64,000 nucleotides of DNA from Turritopsis dohrnii (taxonomy: Eukaryota; Cnidaria; Hydrozoa; Anthoathecata; Oceaniidae). Numbering within the stretch: the stretch's first letter is position 1; each line of letters opens with the position of its first letter. The translations under genes and the position numbers were made by a program. The stretch covers positions 372,001 to 436,000 of the forward strand of contig BQMF02000286.1 of the NCBI GenBank assembly GCA_027922465.2. Direction: 5' to 3'. Under the pieces are notes generated by a model that had not been told where the DNA came from, made no database searches, and saw only the letters and a list, made by a program, of their open reading frames with translations. Below are positions 23,601 to 35,982 of the stretch, one piece after another.

Positions 23601-26600
23601 CGGGAGTACTTTTTTTCGGGGAGTACGTATTTACGGTTACACCGGTAGTAATTGAAACGGGTTGCAGAGTCTAGAATTTGTGACTAACGATACAATCAAA
23701 ATATTTTAACCTTTTCTATTTATGAATCTAATACCAAAATACCCCCAGGTTTTTTCGCTAAATGAAGAGATCCATGTAAGGTCTTCAAGGATTCTCACTG
23801 TGGATGAAATGCATGCTGAGTTTATACTTACTTCTCTTTCATACATACTTTGAATAACTCATATCTTGTGTCTCTTGATTGCATAACTAGTCTTGAAAAT
23901 GTAACAAAATGTCTGAAAATATAACCAAATGATTTTAGGTATATTTATATAAGGATTGAAGACGTTTTCGAAAATTAAGTTAGGATTTCGAATCTAAATT
24001 TTAAAGTTTTTTTAAATGAATATACCGAATTTCAAAATAATTTTTATATCGTTGGAAAGTCATTGTCAAGTTCTTTCTGCTATATGAAACATACTGTATA
24101 TGCTAAATGAAATGCATAAAAGGCCATTCTTTAATATCCTTTTATCAAAATCAAATTTCTTTATATTCTTTAACTACTTTTGGAACTTATTTAGTAAGTT
24201 TTGTACAAAACAATTTCGAATTTAAACGTTAAAAGTTTTGTTTGTAAGTCTTGAAAATAATATGTATGCACCACACATTAATCGTTATGCGAACCGGTTT
24301 ACGTTTTTGTTATGAAGCAGTTTTAAAAATGGCTTCGTAAAACATTGAAGAATAGTTTTAACAAGATGGCCGTACAGGCATAAGGATTTCTGCAAAATCA
24401 TCTGAAGTATGAAAAAAAAAAATTATTCTGGAGGTTGAATGACAACCTAACATTCCATTTCTAATCACGCACTTCCTAGGGCTTTGTGAAAGCATAACTG
24501 ATACTGTCATATGAAATATTCTGTATTTAGTTGGTGCGAAATAATATTAAAGATATATTGATCCTTTCAGAGATCACAATGAGTATGAACATAACTCACC
24601 ATTCTAAACATTCAGTATTAGTGCTATCAATCAGCAACAGGCTATATCACAAGCATAAAAAGGAAAACTTTAGTTTGATTGACAATATGTTTATAATTTA
24701 ACCCTAGCTACCCGGGGCGGGGGCTCATTGGGCCCCGTCCCTGACTTTTTTTCCTGGTGTAGTTTAACCGGTTGGGCAATCGGTCTGAAATTTTATGAGT
24801 TTTCCTCAATTTCTATGCCAGATCAGATATTCATTTAATTTTTTCCATTAGATTTAAACTTTTTCCACAGCGGTGTGTTTCTTGACAGCGGTTGTCGCAT
24901 TACGGTTTTGGGTGGGTTAGCGGTCCACTTCTTATTGCGCCAAATATTTGTTCAATGTGAATTTTATTTTACATTATGGTATCCTTTGAGTTAGTATTGT
25001 CCTACAAATACAATTTAAATACAATTTAACAATTTTATAATTTAATTTTGACCAATTAAGAGAGATGTTGGTTTTTTCTCAAATAATTCTTCAATTTTCT
25101 GCAAAGAAGGCATTACTTCACAATATAATTTTATCGTAAACGTTGAGGATCAAGTCAATTATCTTTTTATTAGTTGATCATATGTTCCTTTCTGACTCTA
25201 TTACCCTTTTTTGCATTATTGCCTTCAATATTATTGACTTATTTCCATTTTTTTTCAGTAAGTATAAATTTGAAGTTATGCTCCTTTCATCCAGAAAATA
25301 AGAAAATTTGATTTTGCGCAGTTTTTTGAAAATTGTTTCAATTATACCAATTTTGTACTTCTTTGTGAGTTTGTTAGTAAAAGTATCATACTTGTTTTAT
25401 GCATATTCAGTTTGTATGTTGAATAGATGAACAAAAACTGCAAAGAGAACTTAAAAGTGGTTTTTCAAACTTTTTAAGTCTCAATTTTGCTAATACACCC
25501 ATTTTTGAGCTTTTTCGGCAAAATTTTCACAATCCTTGGGATATTTAGTGACGTCATCACATGAAAACAAAAGAAAATTCAGATTTTTTTTCAGCAAGTA
25601 ACTTGCACTTGTCAAGTTAATTCTGGACCAAATTTCAAGATAATAGCCAATTTCAATTAGAATTTATAAGTCGGGGGCCCTTTGAGCTCCCGCCCGGGGT
25701 TTCACCAGACCAAAATAGCCCGGGGTAACTAGGGTTAAAAACATTCTTGACCTTAACCAACATTTATGATCTACTTAAGAACCTTTCATAAATTCAAAAA
25801 ACGTTTGAATGGTTTTTAAATAAAATTAAGTCTATGTTGATCCTTTTAGATTACGAAGTGATTACGTACATAAATCATGTGCTTCAAACATTAAACATGT
25901 GCACTATCAATCTTCCAATTTACGAACGGACTTCCTAAATTGCAACATAAAGTAAATAACGATTTAATTATGGCAGATACACGGTTCAAACTTACCAAAA
26001 TCAGATGCTGAGTAGACAGACATTTAGAGCTCAAGATGAAACTGAGCTGAGCTGTATATATCCTGAGCTTAAAAACCATTACAGCTCACACATGAAACAA
26101 AGCAGAATCATTTTGGGAGGGGCTTAACAAATCTCATACATTTCTGCACTAAAACGTATAATAGCTTTTTTCACTCTTCTGTTTACAAAACGTTGAGAAC
26201 TTCTTTGTAGGAATAGAATGATAACAGCTCAAGATAATTATAAAGTTCGTCTATAGATTTCCTTTTTTCATATGTATAAGTACTTTAAAAATCGATTTAA
26301 TATTGGTCAAAAAAACATTTGTAAAGCAAAAAGGTTTCTTTCGCTAACACGAATGGCACGGTGCTTTGGTTTGATGTTAACGCACACATGAAATTTCACA
26401 AGACCGCTAGGTTTGGACAGTAAGAAAACTGTTGATGATGATTGGAGCTGTGACATTTTGATTAGCGAATGTTTGTGTAACATATATTCACTTAGATAGA
26501 AAATTTATGGAATGTAGTAGAAGTCATAAGCCATATTTAAGCCTTTATACAGTCGTCTTAAGTTTCCTCATTTAACAATTAGAAGGTGCTGATTGACTTT

Positions 26601-29600
26601 TTCATATTTGACCAAAAATAAGCGAAGGTCTTCAATTTGTATACAAGTTTGACCTATTTAAAATCATTTGGTTGTAATAGCTTGTAATGGTGTCGAGACT
26701 AATACATGTGTTAGAGTTTTCAATCCATGGAACTTCCTTTTTCAAAAACTTTTGCTAATTCAGATGCATTTACAATAAAAAAGTTCACCACTTCTACTAA
26801 TTTATTTGATAAAGTATGTTAATACAAAAAAGGCAACATAGAGGTGATTTTGATCTACAACTAAAAACATTTCATTCAGAAATTGTTTAAGCCATGAGGC
26901 TTCACTTTTGATGTAAGCATTGCTAGGAGAGAATGATTTTGTTCTATCTCCATTTTTGGAAAAAAATGAGTCCGATTGTTTTCAAGCTTTTCAGAATTAT
27001 TTTGTTCCTTCTCCGTGAGCTTTTTCCAAAAACAAGCGCAAAATCTTCTTCAAACGGCAGTTCTATCTGTTTGGTTTCTTAAAGATTCAGTGAGGTTATG
27101 AAATTTGAAACTTAATTTTCTCATTTTAAAAAAATGGAAATAGAACAAAACAATTCTCATCAAACGATATGCTGGAGAAGGTTTGATGAGAATATTAAAT
27201 TATGAAAGTATTTTGATTTTATATTTAAAGAGACCCTTTAACATCAACTTCTTTCATTTCACCACCATGCCTGCTCTGCCATGGATTCGCAACTTCTGAA
27301 ATTCTTTGAATTTCTCGGGTACAAAAAGTTTTAAAGTTGTTAAATATGAATGAAATCCAATGAATAAAATATTTTGTATAATTACTATAAATTTAAGTGT
27401 CAATTAACCGCTAAACCTCGTTCTGTGATTCCACACTTAATTGTTGAATAGGTAAATTGAGCTGTATCTGAGTTATGAAGTTACTGTTACAAAATGCAGC
27501 TATTGTGTTTTCTTTTTCTAAAGTCATTGAATACGACAAAGAAAAAAAGAAACATTCAATCAATCAGCTGATGAAAAGATTGCATCTTGATGGAGATAAA
27601 GAATTAGGCTTCTACGATGTCATGATGGGAAGAAAAAGACCTCACGCTCCAGTCACAGAAAAGAATGTTGTAACAAAGATACTGGAATCCATTCTTTTGA
27701 AGAATTTCAATGGCAGGGAGTGTTTCTACAAGGATTTGAAAGGAAGTTATGATGAGACAGACAACATCATAGATTTGCTCATCAGCTCAAATGCTGATGC
27801 AGAAAGCAAGAACCAAGAAAGTCCACTTGATGTCATTAATGTAGCTTTCAGCTGTTGCAACCCTTTCATGAAGCAGAGAGTTGTGGAGAGTCTCTTCAAT
27901 TGCAAACTTTCTGTTCCCTTTGTTTACTACAAAACTGATGGAAACCCTATCGTTTCAAGCTGGTCATTAAGATCACTCGAGCCTGTTTGGAAGAGCAAAG
28001 ATTACATTGGAATGGAAACACCACTTCTTGATTCAGATCCTTTCGTTGTTAGTGTCATGAGAATCGGCCGACCTAGCTTTTCAAAATCAAATCTGCTTAA
28101 TTATGTTGCTAACAAGAATTATCATCATACGTTCTATAACAAAGATAGTGTCCGTGGTGGAGATGCAACATTGATAAGCTGTGGAACAGTAGAAAGCACT
28201 TGGTATTTGCCATCACAGAAAGAAGATGATTCATTCTCAGATTTAGTTATGTTTCTGAATATGAGAGGGGACTTGAGATATAACCCACAGGTTACAAAAT
28301 ATATCTGCAATATTTCAGATGTCATCTTTATTGTGGTCAACATAGAAGACATATCTTTAGTAAGGAATACATTGATGAAAATTGTCAACGATCATGCTGC
28401 TCATTTGATTCTTTCTAAGAAAATGGAAAGTGATACGTGGAAAACAGATCTCCAATTCTACAGCAATAAATTTGGTCAGCAGTTTTGCAAAAACAATTCG
28501 ATTTTTTCAATGAAAAGCAGTGGAAAAGCAAGAAGTTTATTTGACATCAAAAACGAAATGGTAGGAAAATTGAAAACATGCGGAAAGCAAAAGCATGAAA
28601 GTCTGCGAAAGCATATAGAAGATTCGAAGGAGTTTCAACTGTCAAGTGATGAAGACCTTCTCGATGTTATTGAGACAAGACAAGAAGTAGAATCACTTTT
28701 TGAAAGATACATCACACCAAATGATGAAAACAACGCTAAGGAGTTGTTGGTGCCCTTGCATATGGCAATGTGGAAGAATTGGAGTAGTTTGAATCGAAAG
28801 AAGTATCAATCAGTATTTTTAGGCGTGAAACCTGATGAAAAAAATGATTTGCTTAAAGAAATGAAAAATATAAGGAGCAAGCAATTTAAGTTCCTGCGCA
28901 CAGCTGGAAAGGAAAAGGGTTTTGTTAAAGAAATTTCGCAGTTTCTTTTGAAAAATTTAAATGGAGAAACAAGCCGTGGTCTGTTTTACCTAAATTGGCT
29001 AATGATGAAATTTAAAGAAAAAAGTATTCTCAAACTGCCCGCATTGAAAGAAAATCACGTAAAAAAACTAGACGAGTTAATTGAAAGAAGAAAAGAAAAG
29101 CACTCCAAAGAAATGGAGATCTCAGACCTTCAAGATGAGGTAAGAAGAGCTGAAGATGCCGTCAGTGATACATATTTCACGTTCGACCATATCATTCGTG
29201 AAATTGCACAGTATTATGAATGTATGGAAGAGAGTAGAATGGCCTCAGGAGTGGACATAGAATTTCTAGAGTCCCTACCAAAGCTTGGGGCAAAATTGCT
29301 GTTGAATGGATATCCTTTGGAAATAATGGACGGAGATGTTTCAAATGTTCCACTAATCTGGATACAAGCTGTTTTTAACGAAATTCACAAAATTGTTGGA
29401 GAAAAAAGGCTGTTCATAGTGTCTGTTATTGGCTTAACGAGTTCAGGAAAGTCTACACTGCTCAATACAATGTTTGGTGCAAAGTTTGGTGTGAGTGCAG
29501 GTCGATGTACCAAAGGAGTGTACATGCAGCTGTTTCCTGTAGAAGCTGGATTCAAGTTTGATTATGTTCTTATCATCGACACAGAAGGGTTCCGTGCATC

Positions 29601-32600
29601 TGAGGCAGAAGGTTTGATTCTGTTAAGAGATAACGAGTTGGCAACATTAAGCATTGGCCTCGGAGATATTACATTGATAAATATCAAAGGGGAAAATATG
29701 AGTGATTTGAAAGACATCCTTCAAATTTCAATTCATGCATTTTTGAAAATGAAAATTGTTAATGAGCGACTTAAACTTCGACAATCGTGCATGTTCATTC
29801 ATCAGAATGTTCCAGCTGCTGATGCTGATTCAAAGTTAGCGGAAGGGAAAAAAATTCTTGAAAAGAATTTGAACGAGGTAACTTTAGAGGCAGCAAGTCA
29901 AGAGGGATACAAAGACATAAGAAGTTTTTCAGACGTGATCAATTACAACCCAAAGACGCATATCAAATATTTTTCAGATCTATGGATTAGTGATCCACCA
30001 ATGGCAGCAAGTAATCCTGGATACAGTGATCATGCCAAAAATGTCAAAGATTGGTTGTTGAACGACTTCAGTCCCTCCATCAACATGGTGTATACATTTG
30101 AAGATGTGGGAACACGCATCAACGATCTATGGAAAGGCATATTGTCCCATGACTTCATTTTCAGTTTTAGAAATTCTCTTGAAATGAAAGTTTATAATAT
30201 GTACGAAAAGAGTTTGGAAAAGAAAATTGAAAGACTTCGCCAGTTATTTGACGAACAAAAGAGAAACATGCAGATAAAAACAGATGACTGTGAGGATATT
30301 GAAGATTTAAACTTAGTTGTCAGTCAAGAAAAGGAGAAAACCGAAAGTTTATCAAAAAAGAGATTACAAAAGGTGCAAGTGGAACAAGAGGAAGACGCAC
30401 GTAAGAGCTTCTACAAGGATATTGTAATGAATTTTTTGCCCTCGTTCCAAAGGAAATTGGAAATGAAGGAAATGGATCTAGTAAATGGATTTTCAACGTT
30501 TACAACCACTATAAAAAAATCGAGGGCAAATGAGTTAGAGAGGGTTAATATTGAAAAGAAGAATCACAAAAAGATTAGGCATAAAATTGATCAGCTGGTT
30601 GGTACTTTGAAAAATGAGGAATCAAAATCTAGAAAGATCGGATTTGATAAGATGTGGAGAACATTAGAGGATGATCTCCTAGCGGGAAGAGATGTTAAAG
30701 ATTCAAATACTATTCAATCTAAAATAGCAGATATTGTAGAGAATACCTTGTACGATAAGTACCCTCAACTAAATCCCCTTTTCGATAAGGAAAAAAATAA
30801 TCCTATAATAACGCCATCAACAAGTATATTAGAGGTTAATGGAAATGACATTGAAGTAAAAGATGATGACGTAGGAAGAAGAGAAGAAGTTGAAATCTCT
30901 GGTGGGCATACTGTTAGCAGAAGTGACTTTGAAACAATTCAAATACAAGCTAGAAATATTGGGAAAAAGATATTAAGAATGACAGAAGAACTCGTAGCTA
31001 AGTCAACTAATACAGATCAGAAGTTTAAGAAGAAGTTAGTGAAAGAAATGTATCAGAAAGTCAGTGATGATGTAGACAAAGTAAATTCAAATGCGATGCA
31101 AATGTTTTTCCTTGAAGAGCAATTCAAGAAAAAATTAATGGTGATGATTTGCAGATATTCCATTCCTCTTTTCGAGGCTATGGACAGCAGATATGAGAGA
31201 AAGATGAATGTTGAAATCAGTCCATATCAAAATTCCATCAAAAGAACCGTCATCACTTCAATGCCATTCTATGATGATAAGTCTCCAATGGAAATGATAG
31301 ATGTTGCTGCTTCTGAAGACTTACCGTCAAATCAACTGTTAGAAGTTGAGAAAAGGGATATCTCATTAAAAGATGGTACAATGAAGTGGAAAAGCAGTCA
31401 ATTTCAAGAGGATGATTTGGTGGAAATGCAATTAGAGGCGGAGATTAAAGGCAGACAAATTCTAAAGGAAGCTGAACAATTATTGAGCGAGATTACTAAT
31501 ACCAACCAAACATTTACTGCGGAAATGGCTAAAAGGGTGTTTGAAAAGATATCAACTTCCATTCATGAAGCCAACACAGATCCCACACATAGATATCGGT
31601 TCAGGAGATGCTTCGTTACAAAACTGATGCAGAAAATTTGCGATTATTCAATCCAATTATTCAAAGAAATGGATGGAAAATCTACAAAAGATCAAAGCTG
31701 TGAAATTGAGCATTACTCATACGGAAATACCATAGGAGAGACGGTTGTTAAAGTAATGTATGGGCAAGATGGATTTCAAGGCATACGGTCGTCATCAGAG
31801 CATAAAAGCGGAAAAGTTTTTAATTTGGGCGACGTTTCATCATCTCATATATCAATCTCTGATCCAGATGAGACTGATTTAAATTCTATCATTCGAAATG
31901 TTTTCAAAATCGTCCAAAATATAGAGAATGAAGTACTTTTTTACTTAGATGAAGTCACCTCAGGTGACAGTCCGTTCACCAAAGATCTTGTCGAGAAGGT
32001 ACTCGAGAAAATGGAAACTGAAATAACTGAAGGCAAAAAAGATAGTGAAAAGAATAAAGTCACTCTTGAAGTAGGACTTCAAGTTAAGTTACTATTCAAA
32101 ATGGCCAACTATTCCATGATTGTGTTTCGCGACCAACAAGATCGTTATGATAAAAAGCACAGTGTTCAAACAAGAATGGCAGAATTAAAAGAAGAGTATT
32201 ATATGCTGTTTGAGACAAAGTTTCAGGAAGCAAAAAGTAATTCGATTCTGGCTAGTGTAGTGTTGAACAATTTGACACCAGATATTGAAGCAAACATCAC
32301 AGAGAAGGTGACCTTACATGTAGAAACAATATTAAGGTTAGACATTGGAACAAAGTCCGCTTTCATGAAAACAGTTCTGAAAGGTATTGTGAAGATTGAA
32401 ACGTTTGAGAGATGCATGGAGTTTATTGAGGATCCCCAAGTGTTTTTCAAGACGTTGGTTAGAGAGTATGCAGAGAAGTTAGACCATACCACAATAGTCA
32501 GCAACGAGTTCGACGCCCATCTACTAACGCTTAAACACTGTATAAAGGCGGCTAATAAAGTGAAAACTTCAAAATTTCAGGACTGGCTGTTATTGTTCAA

Positions 32601-34145
32601 GAGAGCTGCAGTGACAAAGGGATTTGCAATCAAACCCGAAAGGTTCCTGTCAATGAGGTCTGAATTTATCCCAAACGTGAAACAATTTGGAATCAAGTTG
32701 TTGGAAGAAGTTGACAACGTTCTTGATAATCTTAAAGAAAACTACAGATACCAGCTAGATATCAGATCCATAGATGAAGTAGCTAAAGATAAATGGGGCT
32801 GCGAAAAAAAATGTGTTTTCTGTGATGAACCATGCAGATGGTCAGCTCGTCAGCATCCTGAAGTAAAACACTCATGTGTCAAGCATAAGCCGAGTGGTCT
32901 TTGTGGATGGTTTGGTAGAAAGTATAAAAGCATTGAGTTAAGAAACTGTCATGAATTGATTTCGGGAACAACGCTATTCCAGTGTCATGCAGGTATGATG
33001 TTTTTAAGTTGCAAACTTTCACCTAGAAATCGGAGTGATAATATTGCTATTAGTATGCTACACTTTTCTATTCAATTTTTGTTTGCTTTGTTTTTGGTTT
33101 ATTTGCTTAATTTATACATTTTACAATGTTATTTGCTTCAAAGGTTGTAAAACAGTGGACAAGAAAAAAGCGGGAATGAAATTCCATAAATACAGTTCAT
33201 ATGGTAAATGTCCACATACACGAGATTGGGACATTGATCCAAATCCAGGTTCCAAGTCTGATGATTATTGGAAATACTTCATTGTGAAGGTATGAGCTAT
33301 CAATTATCGTTAAGGCTTCCACCATTGACAACTAACTATGTTAATGCAAATCCTTTTTTTCAGTTAGCCTGGTTGTTTTACATCAAAATTTAAGATGTTG
33401 TGATTATTTTCTATTTTTGTTTAATATTTTTGACTTTTTAACTTTGGGTATTCAGGCAAGAATAGTTTTGTTTGCGTTTTGCTAAATCGTAATTTGATAA
33501 TGACAGAACATCCGACTGTACATTGAATTTTGAAAACAGCATATAGAGCTATTGCAACTTTTGCTATTGTTGAATTTACTTACTTCACTCTATTCCAATT
33601 TTAGTAAAATAAAACCATTTCCATCAAATGCAATTTGAAATTAAATTTAATTTGAAATTTTCTAACGGACTGTAAATGGTACCTAAAATTTGTCTATAAG
33701 GACATGTGATAGCTTAAGCCAACAAAATGTTTATCCACTCATGATTTTCTCATTGTTAGTTTCCTGCGGTAATTCTTGCTTCTAATTTGCGTTATATGTA
33801 TTACTTAAATGCAATGCACTGCGTGGTAGAAAAGACCTGCTGTAAAAAGAAATTTTTGCAGTTAAATGGTGATTATAGAAGTTGCAGCATTTCAAGTGAT
33901 AAACACGATGAAAAGAAGAAATAGCTGCTAAACATGTGACGAGAATGCAGGTATTTATACAAATATCTTGGCAGTCAGCTGATTATTTTTTCTTTTAGTT
34001 TAAGGACGAACTTTCCGATTGGCTTCAGGCAAAGCATGGAAGAACTATTACGTATCTGCCTTCAGATTGGAAAAACATCACTTTGGAACAAGCCATTGCA
34101 AGTTTAGATGACGACCAAATGCAACACGAAATTGGTTCTTATTAG
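19211..34145 (+). CDS. HEPN-VLIG giant GTPase (five exons)
   Basis: Predicted join: 19211-20629, 22985-23054, 27524-32992, 33144-33289, 33999-34145. Every junction has GT..AG and matching phase (0, 1, 1, 0); the total is 7,251 nt, about 2,416 residues. Order of parts: HEPN-like helical domain with an RNTCSH (RxxxxH) motif and a Cys-rich insert; alpha/beta repeats; a VLIG N-terminal region; a GTPase domain with G1 GLTSSGKST (29431-29457) and G3 DTEG (29578-29589); long coiled coil; three tandem helical modules; a Cys/His-rich C-terminus and a WDI.P.P…YWKYF tail. The C-terminal half matches the very large interferon-inducible GTPase (VLIG/GVIN) family as I know it; these are cytosolic or nuclear GTPases linked to immunity. 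I prefer ATG 19211 (AGA ATG G context) over an in-frame ATG at 19031, because the 60 residues between are low-complexity. Two separate genes remain possible. Not assigned a symbol. Confidence 0.8.
22985..23054 (+). CDS. HEPN-VLIG exon 2 (70 nt)
   Basis: This short exon has acceptor TTTTGTTTCAG|AAT and donor ATAG|GTAATT. It reads NFIAVVESRSLEGTKKSDGP then KEI plus one base, entering in phase 0 and leaving in phase 1, which fits exon 1 and exon 3. It was found by phase and splice sites only, without a homolog, so transcript support would be needed. Confidence 0.65.
23230..23646. mobile_element. 417-bp MITE in intron 2 of the HEPN-VLIG gene
   Basis: The ends ACCGGTGTCACCGGAAA and (inverted) ACCGGTGTAACCGTAAA are followed on both sides by AAAAAAGTACTCCC-type blocks. 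The interior repeats GTACTCCC/GGGAGTAC and TATTTCCCAG in both orientations. The small frames on both strands are by-products. Confidence 0.75.
24697..25739. mobile_element. 1.04-kb TIR element in intron 2 of the HEPN-VLIG gene
   Basis: TTTAACCCTAGCTACCCGGG at the left and CCCGGGGTAACTAGGGTTAAA-type sequence at the right are inverted. GC-rich 'GGGGCGGGGGCTC' and 'GAGCTCCCGCCCGGGG' follow just inside in mirror image, while the interior is AT-rich. No transposase seen. Confidence 0.75.
27524..32992 (+). CDS. HEPN-VLIG exon 3: GTPase and tandem helical modules
   Basis: A single exon of 5,469 nt; VLIG genes typically keep most of their coding region in one giant exon. The acceptor is TTTTCTTTTTCTAAAG|TC in phase 1, so the ATG at 27475 is intronic. 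It holds the VLIG N-terminal region ('CNPFMKQRVVESLFNCKLSVPFV' type), the GTPase domain (GLTSSGKST; 'SAGRCTKGVYMQL'; DTEGFRASEAEG), a Lys/Glu-rich coiled coil around 30200-30700, three related modules at about 30928-31215, 31411-31700 and 31873-32180, and the start of a Cys/His cluster (CEKKCVFCDEPC at about 32800-32835). Donor GCAG|GTATGA. The neighbouring opposite-strand frames are shadows. Confidence 0.9.
33144..33289 (+). CDS. HEPN-VLIG exon 4
   Basis: Acceptor TTGCTTCAAAG|GTTG and donor GTGAAG|GTATGAG, 146 nt. It codes 'GKCPHTRDWDIDPNPGSKSD' and 'DYWKYFIVK', which matches the conserved 'DW.IPPDP…S.YWK.F' segment near the end of VLIG proteins. The hydrophobic codons upstream in the same frame (33035-33143) are intron. 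Confidence 0.85.
33999..34145 (+). CDS. HEPN-VLIG exon 5 (terminal)
   Basis: Acceptor TTTTTCTTTTAG|TTT in phase 0; 48 codons and TAG at 34143-34145. It codes 'FKDELSDWLQAKHG' and 'LPSDWKNITLEQAIASL', the expected VLIG terminus ('W..LT.EQA..SL'). It is too short to stand out alone, but frame, phase and family all agree. Confidence 0.82.
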   Translation, partial: FKDELSDWLQAKHGRTITYLPSDWKNITLEQAIASLDDDQMQHEIGSY

Positions 34146-34230
34146 TATTTTTAAGTTGTTTTTGTAACAGATACGTGCTAGCCACGTATCTTATTTGAAT
34201 CTCCCATGACTTTCTCATAATCTTCTTTGT

Positions 34231-34236
34231 AATAAA
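34231..34236 (+). terminator. AATAAA polyadenylation signal candidate
   Basis: A canonical AATAAA lies 86 nt after the stop codon of the HEPN-VLIG gene. In AT-rich DNA such hexamers also occur by chance. Confidence 0.4.
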
Positions 34237-35982
34237 ACTTCAGATAAAACTCTCGTAAAACATATGATACACAATGACTGGTCCGGATCACAAATGTTGA
34301 ATATTTTTTGAGTAAACACAATATATAAGTAAAAACGTTTCTTTCTCGAAATATTTTTCTGTACAACATGATTATGTTGTGGTGTATTACTTATTTGTTA
34401 ACGAGAAAGGCTTGCACCTCAAAAAATTCGAAATTACGATTGTACCAAGTTACCATTGATTTCAAAAATTGGTTTAAAGAGTCATCCAATGGATACCACA
34501 GAAAAGGTTTCGTTTTTTAACGAATAAAAATCGCAGTCAGTAGCATTTTTTAGCATTCGCAGATGGCGATCGTGTATTAATCCAAACTGATCATCCGTAA
34601 AGTTTATGCTGATCTTTCTTTGTTTGTTTTCCTATTTAACTTTATGTCTTGAGTAATTTATATAGCTATAATTGACTTTGCACGAAGTAGTATCACTTTT
34701 TCCAGGTACCAATTGTATGTGGTTCCATCAACCCTTATCTATTACGAGAAAATTCTGCATTTCCTCTCAGTTTTCGTACAATTTGATTGGCATGCGTCAA
34801 AATTCTGCAATATAAAAGTTGAAACTATGCCTATGTCTTTCACAACTGAGGCTGTGAGGTCGAACATTTTAAATTCAGCATCAGTTCCTGTTTTCGTATT
34901 TCAATATCTTAAGCACATGGTGATGAGATACAGCATAGCTCTGTACTTTATGGCTTTTACCAACACATTGATCTGATGATTCTATAGGCAAGACCTATTG
35001 TGAAGTTTGGAAAATGATATGTTAGTTAGTACCTACTTTCCCCGCCATAATGGAGCTCCCTTGAAATATTTAATGAGCACCACGGCGCTTATTCAAATAA
35101 TTCGGCAGCTTCAAATCAAATTCAAGCTCGGAAATGTAAAATATTTTGAACTAGTCAGCATTGTTGATCAACTCATAACACTTTTGAAGCAAAAAAAAGA
35201 ACAAATTTACAATCTAGTATAGTTTTCAATTAATATTCTAGTTAGAAACAACTCTCCAGTCAGGGAAAACTAGAAGGAAGGAATATTGTAAAATCACTAG
35301 TATCCTTATGAATGATAAGTTAGTATCCCGGGTAAAAACTTTATCCTTATCATTCTAAAAAACTAGAGACATTTAATGGGGTTGTCTAAAAATATTGCAC
35401 AAATTGATATGATATCTTTCAACACAATTTTTTACCCACAATTCACAGGATTACCAACAACGCGTTTTTTAAGTATGAATATAATGAATCATGCTTCAAT
35501 GATAGATCGAATAAATTTTGGTGATTCCCTTATTAACAATATTTTTAGTTATAAGCATGTACAAGTTTGAGCTGTAGCCCCAACCAGTTTATCAGGCCAC
35601 TTGAGGTCGAATCGCTGTATTTAGTGGAAGTTGTTTCATCGGAAAATGTAGTAAAAATCAACGATAAATGTAACGTACAACGGTAAACTTATGTCAAATG
35701 TAAGCCTTGAAAGTTGAATTGAGTCATAATTATGCAAAACAAATGAAGATCTTCACCAAGTAACTTTTAAGTGCCATTAGTTAGCGATACAATAAAATTC
35801 AAAATCGTGCACGCGCAGAAAAAACTGTTAATTCAGGCCATACTTAAGCAAAACGCATATTGTTGTTATTATCATTATCAATTTATTTATAGTCGGTCAC
35901 ATAAAATATGCAATAGTATAAGATAGTTTAAAAAAACTTACTAAAACCAACTTAAAGTTACAGTGTTGGAATAATAAAGTAA
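34237..35982. other. Intergenic, no gene recognised
   Basis: Four plus frames of 60-90 codons occur (34713, 35007, 35376 and nearby), but none has a motif, splice-site support or a partner. A TATCCTTAT repeat around 35300-35360 is the only structure seen. Confidence 0.4.

Noticed and set aside
27475..27523. ATG at 27475 as start of the VLIG protein
   Set aside because: The first 16 codons end in a pyrimidine-rich tract and CTAAAG, a good splice acceptor, and the phase matches the 70-nt exon upstream. The ATG is probably intronic.
28134..32504. Minus-strand frames inside the VLIG exon
   Set aside because: Shadows of the long plus-strand coding region; they carry no motif.
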